Shown: positions 19,747-28,641, counted from the stretch's first letter. The stretch is DNA of 64,000 bases from Planctomycetota bacterium (GCA_017303505.1 JAFLCP010000010.1:19403-83402); one strand, 5' to 3'. The notes: generated by a model not told the origin, from the letters alone. Program-made: numbers and translations.

Positions 19747-20184
19747 TTAGAGTAACTCGAGATGGCCCGTCACTTGGTCAATTTTACTTGCATCGTCTGG
19801 TCCGATAGCAAGACACGTGCGGGTGGGGTGGCCGTGAAATTCTGTTCGGCCACTGTCCGTGATCAAATGAACGATAAGCCCTAATTCGACGGCTTTGTCA
19901 TAAAGAGTCATCAGTTCTTCTTCACTGTTGCAGCGAACACACACTTTAGCGAACGAACCCAAGATCCAAGATTGTTCGGCTGCGGAAAAATCGTTTAATC
20001 CAATCGACGCTTGATTCTGTAATCGACTGGTGAGAAATGCCATCGAAGCGTGTGCACCCTGAGCGATTTGCTTTCCCCTTCGCATTTTCAAGTCATGGCG
20101 CATGACAATGATCTGCTTTACAGTTGTGGCTTCTGGTTCGTTCAAGACAACATTCTTTCCTGAAGTGAGTTGTGGTGATTCCAT
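19747..20184 (-). CDS. Peptidyl-tRNA hydrolase, Pth2 type
   Basis: The 145-aa protein follows the Pth2 pattern: VKQIIVMRHDLKMRRGKQIA with QGAHAS, a central alpha/beta segment (KVCVRCNSEEELMTLYDKA, LGLIVHLITDSGRTEF) and the family ending TRTCLAIGPDDASKIDQVTG. Pth2 cleaves the ester bond of peptidyl-tRNA and recycles tRNA from stalled translation. It is unrelated in fold to the standard bacterial Pth. Pth2 is universal in archaea and eukaryotes and patchy in bacteria, so here it is either an extra hydrolase or a related enzyme with another substrate. It starts at ATG 20184. The AraC regulator gene on the same strand ends 78 bp upstream and may be co-transcribed. Confidence 0.85.
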   Translation of the reverse strand: MESPQLTSGKNVVLNEPEATTVKQIIVMRHDLKMRRGKQIAQGAHASMAFLTSRLQNQASIGLNDFSAAEQSWILGSFAKVCVRCNSEEELMTLYDKAVELGLIVHLITDSGRTEFHGHPTRTCLAIGPDDASKIDQVTGHLELL

Positions 20185-20262
20185 GAAAGGAACGAAGGGT
20201 GTTTTGTTTTACAGGGTCTGTTGCCGTTTCGAAATCTAGGATGCAGTAATCTGCTCGGTTCT

Positions 20263-21015
20263 TCACTTGCGATTGGATCGATACTGTCCGGGCGAGACTC
20301 CAAAGTGCTTACGAAACGAATAGATAAACGCGCTGACCGATTCGAAGCCCAACTCCAGAGCGACTTCAGTGATATTCCGTTCTGATGCCAATAGCTGCAG
20401 GGCATGCATCATCGTTACTTGACTTCTCCAGCGCGATAGCGGCAGCCCAAGCTCTTTTGAAAATACTCGTTGCATGGTGCGGAGACTAGTGCCACATTCT
20501 TCACACAGTTCAGCCAGCGATTGATCCGTACCAGGATTATCGAGCAATACCGAAGCTAGTTTTCTGGCTCGTGGGTCGTTTGGCATGGGAACCATGAGCG
20601 GAAATGGACTGAGTTTCTGGACTTGGAAGATCAGAAACTCAAGCAGGTTTCGCTGTTCGTCCGAGTCTGATTTGATGATACCAATGTTGCAGACGTGGAG
20701 GATGAGTTCACGAACGAGCGATGGGATTTCGTAAGCAGTGCAGGGGAGATCTATTCCTGTTTCGGGGCGCGATTCAAAATAAACCGTTTGCAGAAAGGCT
20801 CGCCCGTACATTTTGATGGAATGCGTTTGGCCAGCGGGAATCCAGATGGCTCGGTTCGTGGGGACCACCCAGCAATGATTTGGGGTCTCAACGGCGATCA
20901 CTCCTTCGCTGGCATAAACCAATTGAGACCAGGAATGGGAATGTGACTCGATCTTATGACCGGGAGAAAAGCGGGCGGAAAAAGTCCGGATCTGAAGATG
21001 GCGTGGATTCGACAT
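20263..21015 (-). CDS. AraC-family regulator with N-terminal cupin domain
   Basis: The 250-aa protein has an N-terminal cupin-type sensor (HKIESHSHSWSQLVYASEGV, VPTNRAIWIPAGQTHSI) and a C-terminal pair of helix-turn-helix motifs: SLAELCEECGTSLRTMQRVF and NITEVALELGFESVSAFIYS, ending RKHFGVSPGQYR. This is the classic AraC DNA-binding region. The length is normal for this cupin-AraC subgroup. It is transcribed divergently from the VOC/DUF1801 gene pair, with about 95 bp between starts, so it is a plausible regulator of that pair and of itself (inference). The ligand is unknown. Confidence 0.92.
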   Translation of the reverse strand: MSNPRHLQIRTFSARFSPGHKIESHSHSWSQLVYASEGVIAVETPNHCWVVPTNRAIWIPAGQTHSIKMYGRAFLQTVYFESRPETGIDLPCTAYEIPSLVRELILHVCNIGIIKSDSDEQRNLLEFLIFQVQKLSPFPLMVPMPNDPRARKLASVLLDNPGTDQSLAELCEECGTSLRTMQRVFSKELGLPLSRWRSQVTMMHALQLLASERNITEVALELGFESVSAFIYSFRKHFGVSPGQYRSNRK

Positions 21016-21109
21016 AAGGCGTCATGGTATCGTTAGTGCGTCACGATTGGAATGGCTAAGATGGGCCTATCAAGTGACGATCCCAGCCCATTTCCTCAGG
21101 AGTTCTATT

Positions 21110-21490
21110 GTGCACGCCAACAACGTATGCCATTTTGCCATTCATGCCGACGATGTCGCTCGAGCAAAGGACTTTTATCACAAAGTGTTTGGCTGGCAGT
21201 TCGAAGAATGGGGGCCGCCAGATTTTTACTTGATTCACACCGGCAACGCGCAGAATCCTGGAATCTTAGGGGCACTACAGAAAAGAACCGCACCGTTGGG
21301 AACTGGATTCAACGGCTATGAATGCTCGATTTCAGTGGAGGATGTCAAGAAAATGGAAGCCACGATACTGAACCATGGAGGCACCATCGTCGTGAAGCCA
21401 GTTGAGATTCCAACCGTGGGTGTGCTTATCAAGTTTGCAGATACCGAGGGAAACGTTGCCTGTGCCATTCAGTACTACAAGAAAGGCTAA
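21110..21490 (+). CDS. VOC-family (glyoxalase/bleomycin-resistance fold) protein
   Basis: The 126-aa product shows one VOC module: CHFAIHADDVARAKDFYHKV, FGWQFEEW, IHTGNAQNPGILGAL, ISVEDVKKMEATILNHGG and VLIKFADTEGNVACAIQYY, with His and Glu positions that could bind a metal. The Shine-Dalgarno AGGAG at 21098-21102 lies 7 nt before GTG 21110 and fixes the start. The frame's earlier TTG has no ribosome binding site. It is followed after one base by a DUF1801 gene, so the two are surely co-transcribed. VOC proteins include dioxygenases, isomerases and drug-binding proteins; the reaction here cannot be named. Confidence 0.88.
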   Translation: MHANNVCHFAIHADDVARAKDFYHKVFGWQFEEWGPPDFYLIHTGNAQNPGILGALQKRTAPLGTGFNGYECSISVEDVKKMEATILNHGGTIVVKPVEIPTVGVLIKFADTEGNVACAIQYYKKG

Positions 21491-21491
21491 C

Positions 21492-21938
21492 ATGGCTGGT
21501 TCGAAAAATGAAACGGAGCTCATTCTTCGTGAGCTGATGCGAGGTCGAGAAGAAGATGTTATCAAGATAGCACTTGCGGCGCGCAAGGCCGTGCTCAAGG
21601 CAGCTGGGAAGTGTAGCGAAATCATCTATGAGACCTACTGCATCTCCAATGCATTTACTTTCACTGGGAAGCAAGGGCAGGGTTTTATTCATATTGCGAC
21701 TTATGCGGAGCATGTGAATATGGGCTTCGATCGAGGCACGGAGCTCGATGATTCTGACAGTCGTTTGGCTGGCACGGGTAAGCTCATTCGTCACATTCGG
21801 CTAAAGAGTATCGCGGATAGTCGTGACCCAGCGGTGGTCCGACTGATAGAGCAGGCCGTGGAGCAAGGGCGAGCCATGGCTGATGCGAAGGGGGGATCTG
21901 CCGAGCCGATTGTGGTGGTGAAGCGTCGCCAAAAATGA
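21492..21938 (+). CDS. DUF1801-family protein
   Basis: The 148-aa product contains the YdhG/DUF1801-type core: REDVIKIALAARKAVLKAA, EIIYETYCISNAFTFTGKQG, FIHIATYAEHVNMGFDRG and GTGKLIRHIRLKSIADSRD. Family members are small cytoplasmic alpha/beta proteins of uncertain function, sometimes compared with iron chaperone frataxin-like folds. ATG 21492 begins one base after the VOC stop codon, which indicates translational coupling. Both genes face away from the AraC regulator. Start alternatives further upstream would overlap the VOC gene and are unlikely. Confidence 0.82.
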   Translation: MAGSKNETELILRELMRGREEDVIKIALAARKAVLKAAGKCSEIIYETYCISNAFTFTGKQGQGFIHIATYAEHVNMGFDRGTELDDSDSRLAGTGKLIRHIRLKSIADSRDPAVVRLIEQAVEQGRAMADAKGGSAEPIVVVKRRQK

Positions 21939-22019
21939 AAACAGTCTTCGGCTTCATAGGGAAAGCAGGCTAGAAGCCGAACCACCAACGGTTGCATTTT
22001 TGCTAAAGGGGTAGGGGAG

Positions 22020-22304
22020 TTATCCTTCCACGATCAGACCGCGATAGATCGCACCGCGGTGCCTATACTTGGCAACATCTTGGTAGGCGGGGCTGTTATA
22101 CCACTGCAGAGCCGTTTCTATGCTAGGGAACTCGGCGATGACGACTCCTTCAACATCTGGACCTTCCAGAGTTACGTGGGGTCCATAGGCAGACAGGACT
22201 TTAATGGGAACACCATCCAGAGTAGCAGCAACTTTAGCCCAATACTCTTCGAGTTCGTTTTGGTCGAGTGTTTGTTCACGAATAAAGATCATATAAGCGG
22301 GCAT
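22020..22304 (-). CDS. DUF1330-family protein
   Basis: The 94-aa product has the DUF1330 layout: MPAYMIFIREQTLDQNELEE, VLSAYGPHVTLEGPDVEGVV, IAEFPSIETALQWYNSPAYQ and a C-terminal RGAIYRGLIVEG. The family adopts a ferredoxin-like dimeric alpha/beta barrel fold (like antibiotic-biosynthesis monooxygenases), but has no agreed reaction. It lies 45 bp downstream of the SDR gene in the same direction and probably belongs to the same transcript. Confidence 0.88.
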   Translation of the reverse strand: MPAYMIFIREQTLDQNELEEYWAKVAATLDGVPIKVLSAYGPHVTLEGPDVEGVVIAEFPSIETALQWYNSPAYQDVAKYRHRGAIYRGLIVEG

Positions 22305-22349
22305 ACGAATATTCTCAGTGCGGGGTAATTGACGTAGGGAATTGAACGA

Positions 22350-23102
22350 TCAGAGGCCACCAGTTGCATGAATGATCTCGCCTGTCAACCAACTTGATTC
22401 CTCCGAAGCCAGGAAGACCACAACTCGCGCGATATCGAGCGGCTTGCCAATGCGCCCCAGGGGCGTCATGCGGACGAGCGATTTTTCAAAATCGCTATCA
22501 ACGCCGTACAAGCCTGCCTCTTTGGTCCCTTCACTTAGCGTAGCTCCCGGATTTACCGAGTTGACTCGAATTCTTCGCGGGGCAAGTTCTTTGGCCAGCA
22601 CCCCAGTGATGGCATCAAGTCCGCTTTTTGAAGCAGCGTAGATCGAGTATTCCGCTGGAAGGGATCTGGAAGCTGCTGAGCCTATGTTGATGATGCTTCC
22701 TCCCGCCTCTCTAAAGTGCTTGAGTGATTCACGAATCGTTAGCAAGAGCCCAAGTAAATTGATATTTATTTCTCGATGGAACTCAGTTTCCGTTATGTCG
22801 GAAATCGGCATGGCTTTGTATACACCAGCATTGTTGACCAGAATGTCCAGCGAACCAAATGCGTTGGTCGCTTGCTCGAGCATACGGCGAACATCAGAGG
22901 AATTCGAAACATCACCCTGAATCGCGATCGCTTGTCCGCCGTTGGCAACTATTTCGCGAACAACCGCATCTGCGCCATTGGTGTCAGACGAATAATTCAC
23001 AACGACCGCTGCTCCGGCGGCGGCAAGCTCTAGAGCAATGCCTGCACCAATCCCTTTGGAACCACCTGTGACTAGTGCCGTCTTGGTTTGCAACTTTAAC
23101 AT
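22350..23102 (-). CDS. Short-chain dehydrogenase/reductase (SDR), classical type
   Basis: The 250-aa protein has the classical SDR signature: [20 protein letters not shown] (TGxxxGxG nucleotide site), [21 protein letters not shown] (NNAG), the catalytic Ser in [11 protein letters not shown], the YxxxK pair in [10 protein letters not shown], and the C-terminal [12 protein letters not shown]. Lack of an acidic residue after beta-2 and the VNYSSDT segment suggest NADP(H) preference, as in FabG-like enzymes. A strong AGGAGG about 8 nt before ATG 23102 decides the start. The longer frame upstream carries no SDR sequence. It sits between the sigma factor and the DUF1330 gene on one strand. Confidence 0.93.
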   Translation of the reverse strand: MLKLQTKTALVTGGSKGIGAGIALELAAAGAAVVVNYSSDTNGADAVVREIVANGGQAIAIQGDVSNSSDVRRMLEQATNAFGSLDILVNNAGVYKAMPISDITETEFHREININLLGLLLTIRESLKHFREAGGSIINIGSAASRSLPAEYSIYAASKSGLDAITGVLAKELAPRRIRVNSVNPGATLSEGTKEAGLYGVDSDFEKSLVRMTPLGRIGKPLDIARVVVFLASEESSWLTGEIIHATGGL

Positions 23103-23168
23103 GATTTTGTCCTCCTGCGACTTTGACACGTTCGATTGAGGACTGTGACAACATTTATGCAATTTTTT

Positions 23169-24050
23169 TCAGTTTAGGTGCAATGTGTCACGGATAGTGG
23201 GCTGTGCCAGCATTCGACGCAACCATAGAACTTGATCTTTCGGCTCTAAGAAGGGATGGTCGCGAAATATAGCTGCGTATTGCTGATTCATTTCGTTTTC
23301 TACTTGGGCATATGTCTCAGCGGCGACTTCGCGAATCTTGTTTAAATGGGGGGACGAAAATACCATTTTTTCTGCGTCAACATGGCCGGCTTCGATAAAC
23401 CCCTTCGTCTTCTTGTGACAACGGCAAGGGTTGTTGGTATTGATCAGGCCACATTGCTGGTTCATGAACTGATATAACTCCCGCCGTGCACGGGATAGGC
23501 TTTGGCGAAAGTTGTCTGGGGAAATTTCTAGTATTTCACTACCTGTAGCGTCGCTAGCTCCCAAGATTTCTGCCAAGACGAAAACCAGTCGCTGTTTACG
23601 ATCGAGGCACAAAAGCATGCCCGTTGTACAGGAAATTTTCGCTTCTTCTACGAGCAAGGGGACTTCAACAGGCACCGTCTTCGGATCAGGAAGATCTAGG
23701 TCGGGTGTGCCGTTAATGGCATCGGCATAGGCTGAAAACGATTGACTTTGAGTTTCGGCCATTCTCCGTTTCAAGTTCAGGACATGATTCGCCACGATAC
23801 GATAGAGCCAAGTACGGAACTTGCTTTTGCCAGAGAATGTACCGAGACGGGTTATGGCTATAATTAGGATTTCTTGCGTAACCTCTTCGGCATCGTGCGG
23901 ATGAAACACCATTCGAATAGCAATATTGTAAATCCAGGCTTGGTGGCGAAGGATGAGTTTCTCTAACGCTGCCTGACTTCCGTTTTTGGATTGTTCTATG
24001 AGTTCGCAATCGGTGGAATCGTCGATAACTTCGGCAAAGGGATTATACAT
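23169..24050 (-). CDS. ECF-like RNA polymerase sigma factor with Cys-rich linker and C-terminal extension
   Basis: The first about 195 residues contain sigma region 2 (ALEKLILRHQAWIYNIAIRM, DAEEVTQEILIIAITRL, FRTWLYRIVANHVLNLKRR) and region 4 (LDRKQRLVFVLAEILGASDA, FRQSLSRARRELYQFM). Then comes a conserved-looking cysteine segment, CGLINTNNPCRCHKKTKGFI, and about 75 further residues absent from ordinary ECF factors. The Cys cluster could bind metal or sense redox (inference). No separate anti-sigma gene is adjacent, so the tail may provide control in cis. The SDR and DUF1330 genes follow on the same strand and are candidate targets. The protein is 293 aa, versus about 180-200 for usual ECFs. 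Confidence 0.88.
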   Translation of the reverse strand: MYNPFAEVIDDSTDCELIEQSKNGSQAALEKLILRHQAWIYNIAIRMVFHPHDAEEVTQEILIIAITRLGTFSGKSKFRTWLYRIVANHVLNLKRRMAETQSQSFSAYADAINGTPDLDLPDPKTVPVEVPLLVEEAKISCTTGMLLCLDRKQRLVFVLAEILGASDATGSEILEISPDNFRQSLSRARRELYQFMNQQCGLINTNNPCRCHKKTKGFIEAGHVDAEKMVFSSPHLNKIREVAAETYAQVENEMNQQYAAIFRDHPFLEPKDQVLWLRRMLAQPTIRDTLHLN

Positions 24051-24164
24051 TGTTCGAACTCATTGCAAGCTTCTAGCGTTTTGTCAGTGCGATGTGTATT
24101 TTTCTATACGACACTTTGTCAAGCGACAGCCCAGCATTCAAGACTAGTGCGCAAAACTGGACTA

Positions 24165-25262
24165 CTATTTATCGGCAGTTGGCGGGCTAGGCATGGACTC
24201 ATAGAAAGGACTCATCAATGTAAATCGAGCTCGCACAATCTCCGAGTTCATTGGATCGTGCAGCAACACTTCACGGTCACCGTCTAAAACGGAGATCCGA
24301 AAAGGCTGTTTTAGCTTCTGGGTTAGGTGGTAAACGGTAAAATATTCCGCGAGATCTTCGGTACGTGCTGAACTTCCATAGAGTGACACAAATGGTGTGC
24401 GGCCCAGAGCTTCATAGATTTCCTTCATTTTCGATGCATCCACCAGCTTGCCACCTTGTCGAAAGCGAATCGACAGCAATCCCTGGTCCAAGTATCGATT
24501 GATGGGAGTTCTGGCATCCTCCCAAACGCCTGCAGTGAATGGAGTGGCAGAGTTATTGGGTGGGATTGAGGGATCTGGGGGTAGCGTTGGGGTGACTTGG
24601 CAAATCGCATCCACGATGTGAGTCGCTTCGTGCAGGAATACATACTGAAGTGCCGTGATGTTTCCGATTTCGGTTCGCAACGAAAATGTAGTTACTCGTC
24701 GATCGAAACACGAGCTTTCCTTTTCTGTCATCCATTCACTCGCGGACTGGTGGAGAATACTTGCCCGAATGGCAATGTCAAAGAGCGGATAGGATTCACT
24801 TGACGTGACCATCGAGGTCAACGCAGTATTGGGCATATTGTTCAAGAAACTTATGTGGCGTAACCTCTGCTTGAGAATGCTTTGATGTAAAGGGGGCAAG
24901 ATTGCTGTCGCTTCAGCGAACTTTTGTCGTTCGTCGTCGGTTAAAAGATGGGAACTGGGCGACAGTCCTGCCTCACGAAAAATAGAGAGCACACTTTCAG
25001 GTGCGTCCCCTATCCGTTCGGTCAAATTTTTGTGCGGGTCAAGACCCAATTGACGCTGTATCGAATTGACTTCGTGGGCCTCTGCATGATGGACCTTTTC
25101 TTGAGCATACAAATCCATGGCTGTGATCAAAAATGAGAGGTTTATGCCTAGGCAAAAAAAACAGCACAAAACATGGTGTTGCTGCTCTCGTCGTGTCGTT
25201 GTGGGCATTGTAGGCTCGGATAGGAAAGTTGATTCTGGTTGATATTGCCTGGCAATTGTCAT
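24165..25262 (-). CDS. Putative secreted zinc metallopeptidase-like protein (HEXXH)
   Basis: About 365 aa. The hydrophobic segment VLCCFFCLGINLSFLITA at residues about 31-48 could serve as a signal or anchor. Residues 211-215 read HEATH (HEXXH zinc motif) in YVFLHEATHIVDAI, and near residue 302 comes ARTEDLAEYFTVYHL, whose Glu residues are placed about 90 positions later as expected for a third zinc ligand. This supports a zincin metallopeptidase fold, but I cannot name a family. GGAG stands 9 nt before ATG 25262. Another start at ATG 25208 would give a shorter leader. No operon partner. Confidence 0.65.
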   Translation of the reverse strand: MTIARQYQPESTFLSEPTMPTTTRREQQHHVLCCFFCLGINLSFLITAMDLYAQEKVHHAEAHEVNSIQRQLGLDPHKNLTERIGDAPESVLSIFREAGLSPSSHLLTDDERQKFAEATAILPPLHQSILKQRLRHISFLNNMPNTALTSMVTSSESYPLFDIAIRASILHQSASEWMTEKESSCFDRRVTTFSLRTEIGNITALQYVFLHEATHIVDAICQVTPTLPPDPSIPPNNSATPFTAGVWEDARTPINRYLDQGLLSIRFRQGGKLVDASKMKEIYEALGRTPFVSLYGSSARTEDLAEYFTVYHLTQKLKQPFRISVLDGDREVLLHDPMNSEIVRARFTLMSPFYESMPSPPTADK

Positions 25263-25277
25263 GAAAACGTTCTCCAC

Positions 25278-25653
25278 AGGTTGGATTACGATTTTACTAA
25301 TGATGGGATATGGCTAGGGCGATGACTGCGTAATTTTGCAGGTGCTTCTGCTTTCCTTGGACACATCATCTTGGTGACTGTGACAAACGGGATCAAAGTT
25401 TTGTAGAAGAAACTCGTTCGTTTCAGCCTTTCGATTGCATTGAGAGAGAAAATTTCCCGGCAGATCCGACCGTTAATGCCACCGATTTCTGTTTCACTTG
25501 TTTAATGACACCTGGTACTGAGATTCGTAGGAAAAAGGAATCATACTTGTAACACGGGTGCCGTAAGCTGACAAACCAATGGACCAAGCGGCTGCTATCA
25601 TTTTGGGATTGGCGGGAAATTGCGAAGAGGTGCTGCTGTTGCTATGCAAGCGA
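25278..25653 (-). other. Intergenic stretch, nothing supportable
   Basis: About 375 bp. A plus-strand frame at 25579-25767 is antisense to the next membrane-protein gene and lacks motifs. No RNA gene or clear promoter is visible. Confidence 0.35.
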
Positions 25654-26025
25654 TTATTGTTGTGCGGGGAACCTACCGTCGCGAGCCATTTGGAAAACGA
25701 GCAAGAAAACGAATGCTACAAATGCCAGAAAGAGCAACCCCAAGACGATACCTACCCCGGCTGGTAAAGCAATTCCTTTTTGTCCTCTTCGATGTGCGGA
25801 GATGAGGGCCACAACCCCAGATGCCGTGCCCGCAATCACAATCAAAATTGGAATTAGGCCAATCATGAATTTCAACAGACGGATGTCATCAGGATTTCCT
25901 TCACTTTGACCTGGTTGGGAATGTGTTGCGAGGAATCCGAAATTTAGGATACAACCGAACGCCAAGGCAATAAGCGGGGCAAGGGCGCTTGCCTTTGCTA
26001 AGGTTGAGCACGTCTCGTTTTTCAT
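25654..26025 (-). CDS. Hypothetical small membrane protein, DUF4190-like layout
   Basis: The 123-aa product has three hydrophobic helices (ALAPLIALAFGCILNFGFLA, FMIGLIPILIVIAGTASGVV, VGIVLGLLFLAFVAFVFLLV) with a basic loop (ISAHRRGQKG) between the second and third. This is the arrangement of DUF4190-type and related small membrane proteins, but the similarity is only in layout. Starts at ATG 26025. No function can be assigned. Confidence 0.65.
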   Translation of the reverse strand: MKNETCSTLAKASALAPLIALAFGCILNFGFLATHSQPGQSEGNPDDIRLLKFMIGLIPILIVIAGTASGVVALISAHRRGQKGIALPAGVGIVLGLLFLAFVAFVFLLVFQMARDGRFPAQQ

Positions 26026-26437
26026 GTTTGTTCCTCACAATTCGACGCATCTTCAACGCTTTGCGTAACGCGGACTAATAAGGACTGGAATTGGAAAAGT
26101 ATCTAGTTTTTACTGAGCACATTTCTTACACAACTTACAGGGATTTTTCAAGGAAATAAGTTTGTTGACAGGGGATACGAAATGTTGACTTTGATTTGTA
26201 GTCTTCAGGATTCTGTGAGACTCCAACATCTAATCATCCAAACGCGCAATTTACAGCCAAAGCAGGCGCTCAAGATCTACCCTGCTTGTTGAAGCCCTTA
26301 GTGCTGTGTATCGTCAACGAAAAGCAGGGAAGGCGATTTTGTTTTGCATTAGAACGTCCTGACGCGATTGAGTGGTGTTTTGGCAAATGACCAAGTAAAA
26401 GCCTACTCTGCTTTGAAATTCTATGGAGTGCACAAGA
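26026..26437 (+). other. Intergenic stretch upstream of msrA
   Basis: About 410 bp, A+T-rich near 26090-26200. A TTGACA at 26165-26170 is present but lacks a good -10 at 17 bp, so it is not called a promoter. No gene is supportable. Confidence 0.35.
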
Positions 26438-27091
26438 ATGGTTCGATCAATCAGTACAATATTTGGGCCGCCCATTGGAGTGACTTTCCTAGTCGCCTCC
26501 ATCACCGTGCTCGCAGGTTGTGCTAAACAGCCTGAGCAAACCCAATCAAGTTCGAAGGTAGAAACACAAGTGGAGCCCAACATGAAAACGGAGAAGGCGA
26601 TCTTGGCGGGTGGATGTTTCTGGGGAATGGAAGATCTATTTCGCAAGCAACCAGGCGTCATTTCAACTCGGGTTGGTTATTCGGGTGGCGATGTAAAAAA
26701 CGCCACGTACGAGAATCATGGTACCCATGCCGAATCGATCGAAGTAGTTTTCGATCCTTCGCAGACCGATTTTCGCAAGTTGCTGGAGTTCTTTTTCCAG
26801 ATCCATGATCCCACTACCAAGAATCGGCAAGGTAACGATCGTGGAACTTCCTATCGGTCCGCTATCTACTATACCAGTGAAGAGCAAAAGCGAGTTGCGT
26901 TAGACACGATCGCAGATGTCGACGCCTCTGGTTTGTGGCCAGGCAAGGTGGTAACAGAGGTTGAACCCTTTGGTGAGTTTTGGGAAGCAGAGCCAGAGCA
27001 TCAAGATTATCTGGAGCGTTACCGAGATGGATACACTTGTCATTTCCCGAGGAAAGAATGGGTTTTGCCCAAACGCTCGTCGGCAAAGTGA
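26438..27091 (+). CDS. msrA: Peptide methionine sulfoxide reductase MsrA, lipoprotein form
   Basis: After a signal peptide with a lipobox (ITVLAGC, Cys28), the enzyme domain begins [14 protein letters not shown] (the catalytic Cys is in GCFWG). It continues [56 protein letters not shown], and closes with [19 protein letters not shown]. These are the standard MsrA blocks. The enzyme reduces the S epimer of methionine sulfoxide in proteins, using thioredoxin-like reductants. The lipobox predicts anchoring outside the cytoplasmic membrane. GGAG about 9 nt upstream supports ATG 26438 over ATG 26423. Monocistronic; no msrB is nearby. Confidence 0.93.
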   Translation: MVRSISTIFGPPIGVTFLVASITVLAGCAKQPEQTQSSSKVETQVEPNMKTEKAILAGGCFWGMEDLFRKQPGVISTRVGYSGGDVKNATYENHGTHAESIEVVFDPSQTDFRKLLEFFFQIHDPTTKNRQGNDRGTSYRSAIYYTSEEQKRVALDTIADVDASGLWPGKVVTEVEPFGEFWEAEPEHQDYLERYRDGYTCHFPRKEWVLPKRSSAK

Positions 27092-27435
27092 TGAGCCGTT
27101 TCATGCTGTAAATCAACTGAACAAGCGTAATGGTTGTTCTTGACGCCCGCTAAAGCGAATAGCGAATTGAAGATTTTCGATTGTCTGTTGCCGTTGAACA
27201 TCGAGCCCCCGTTAAGTTTCTCACCCGCCGTTGTGACAGGTATTCATTATACGGGCCAAGTACCGGGGCGAGTTCGGGGCAGGGCCGTCGGGCTCTGCGG
27301 GCAAGGTGATCCTGTTGCAATTTTGAAGAAGCCACCGTTTTTGAGAATTTTTCGATTTCCGCGAACCAGGTCGTTTTTCTCAACGACTACTGTTGTAGAT
27401 GCAATGGTTGCGAAGGATGGCGGAAAAGACGGAAA
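27092..27435 (+). other. Intergenic stretch upstream of a sigma-factor gene
   Basis: About 345 bp. GAACC at 27363-27367 followed after 17 bp by GACTA could be a weak ECF-type promoter for the sigma gene itself, but many such matches occur by chance. No gene is seen. Confidence 0.3.
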
Positions 27436-27969
27436 ATGACGCAAGAATCTGAATCAAACCTCGTCGTTCGCTGCCAACTTGGTGACCGCGACGCCTGGGA
27501 AAGTCTCGTTATGCGTTGGCATCCAAGGTTGTGGCGATTCATTTTTGGCATGTTGGGAAATCGTCCGACTGCTGAAGATGCATTGCAAGATACCTGGCTG
27601 CAAATTGTTCGGTCCTTGATTCGTTTGCGAGAACCAGAACGTCTTGAAGCGTGGATGTATCAGATCGCCCGGCGAGTGATTGCAGATCGACTCCGGGAAC
27701 AGTACCGACGACCCGCTTCCGAGGCATTCATCGATATGGCTGAAGAACCTGTTGAGTTGGGTGCCATCGAAGCCTTGGATTCGCTTCGATCTGCTTTGAT
27801 CCAATTGCATCCAAGCGATCGAGAATCTGTCGTCTTGTATTACCTTGAAGGAAAGACTCTGGATGAAGTTGCGGCGATTTGCAATGTGCCCAGTGGGACC
27901 ATTAAATCGCGGTTGCATCGCGCCCGTTGTCAACTTGGAAAAATTTTGAAGAAGGAAAGCGGTTTATGA
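27436..27969 (+). CDS. ECF-type RNA polymerase sigma factor
   Basis: The 177-aa protein has sigma region 2 (DAWESLVMRWHPRLWRFIFG, PTAEDALQDTWLQIVRSL, RLEAWMYQIARRVIADRLRE) and region 4 (LRSALIQLHPSDRESVVLYY, KTLDEVAAICNVPSGTIKSR, LHRARCQLGKIL), the two domains that define ECF factors. It would direct RNA polymerase to a small regulon. Its stop codon overlaps the ATG of the next membrane-protein gene (ATGA), so the downstream protein is a candidate regulator, although it lacks a standard zinc-finger anti-sigma motif. Confidence 0.93.
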   Translation: MTQESESNLVVRCQLGDRDAWESLVMRWHPRLWRFIFGMLGNRPTAEDALQDTWLQIVRSLIRLREPERLEAWMYQIARRVIADRLREQYRRPASEAFIDMAEEPVELGAIEALDSLRSALIQLHPSDRESVVLYYLEGKTLDEVAAICNVPSGTIKSRLHRARCQLGKILKKESGL

Positions 27970-28472
27970 ACAGCGTCGATAGTTGCGATCACGTCCCAAA
28001 CATGGATGCCGCATTGCGAATTGTCACAGGTGAACTTTCAACGAAAAAACGCTGGCTGTACCGCGCGTTAGCGCTGGTGATCTTTGTTTGGGTAATGGCG
28101 TTGTCGTCAATGTGGCTAACTGAACCTACAGGCTTGCCTGCCTCAACCAACGTTGCCTTTGCAGCAATGCTGGTCCTTGGTTTCGGATGGGTTGGGGTCT
28201 TACTTTGGATTCTAACTCGGCGAAGTTGTCCAACAGCGATCGATAGGATCGCAACCGGCTGGATGGCAACTTTGGCTTGCAGTGTTTCGTTAGTTCTTTC
28301 AGTAGCGATTGCGGCGATCCGGAATAACTCGTGGGCTGCTCTTACATTGGCAGTCACCGGCCTGCCGATACTTCTTGCGGCGTTACTATTGCTGAGTTCA
28401 GGGTATACTTTGCGCCGAAGTTTGCTGGAGCGTCTTAAAGCATCCAACATGGCCGAAAGTGAGAAAGTGTAG
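27966..28472 (+). CDS. Membrane protein coupled to the upstream sigma factor (possible anti-sigma partner)
   Basis: The 168-aa product starts at ATG 27966, overlapping the sigma stop codon by 4 bp. It has a short cytoplasmic N-terminus (CDHVPNMDAALRIVTGELST) and four hydrophobic helices (ALALVIFVWVMALSSMWL, AFAAMLVLGFGWVGVLLWIL, MATLACSVSLVLSVAIAAI, LPILLAALLLLSSGY). No HxxxCxxC zinc motif is present, so an anti-sigma role rests on genetic coupling only. Similar sigma-plus-membrane-protein pairs are frequent in planctomycetes and often control a downstream gene. Starts further upstream overlap the sigma gene and are rejected. Confidence 0.7.
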   Translation: MNSVDSCDHVPNMDAALRIVTGELSTKKRWLYRALALVIFVWVMALSSMWLTEPTGLPASTNVAFAAMLVLGFGWVGVLLWILTRRSCPTAIDRIATGWMATLACSVSLVLSVAIAAIRNNSWAALTLAVTGLPILLAALLLLSSGYTLRRSLLERLKASNMAESEKV

Positions 28473-28641
28473 AAGGTCAGTGTTGCGAGAAGGAAGCTCG
28501 TTGCGAGTATTACCCCTTGAGCTTAATGTTTGCAATTGCTGACTTCCACTCCATACTTCACGTGTCGACAGTATTTTTGGGCAACAGCAAGCGGCGATAG
28601 CGCTCTTGGATAGGCTTAACCCGCAACAGAGATTGAATGAG

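Noticed and set aside
26165..26193. TTGACA box upstream of msrA as a promoter
   Set aside because: No acceptable -10 at 16-18 bp.
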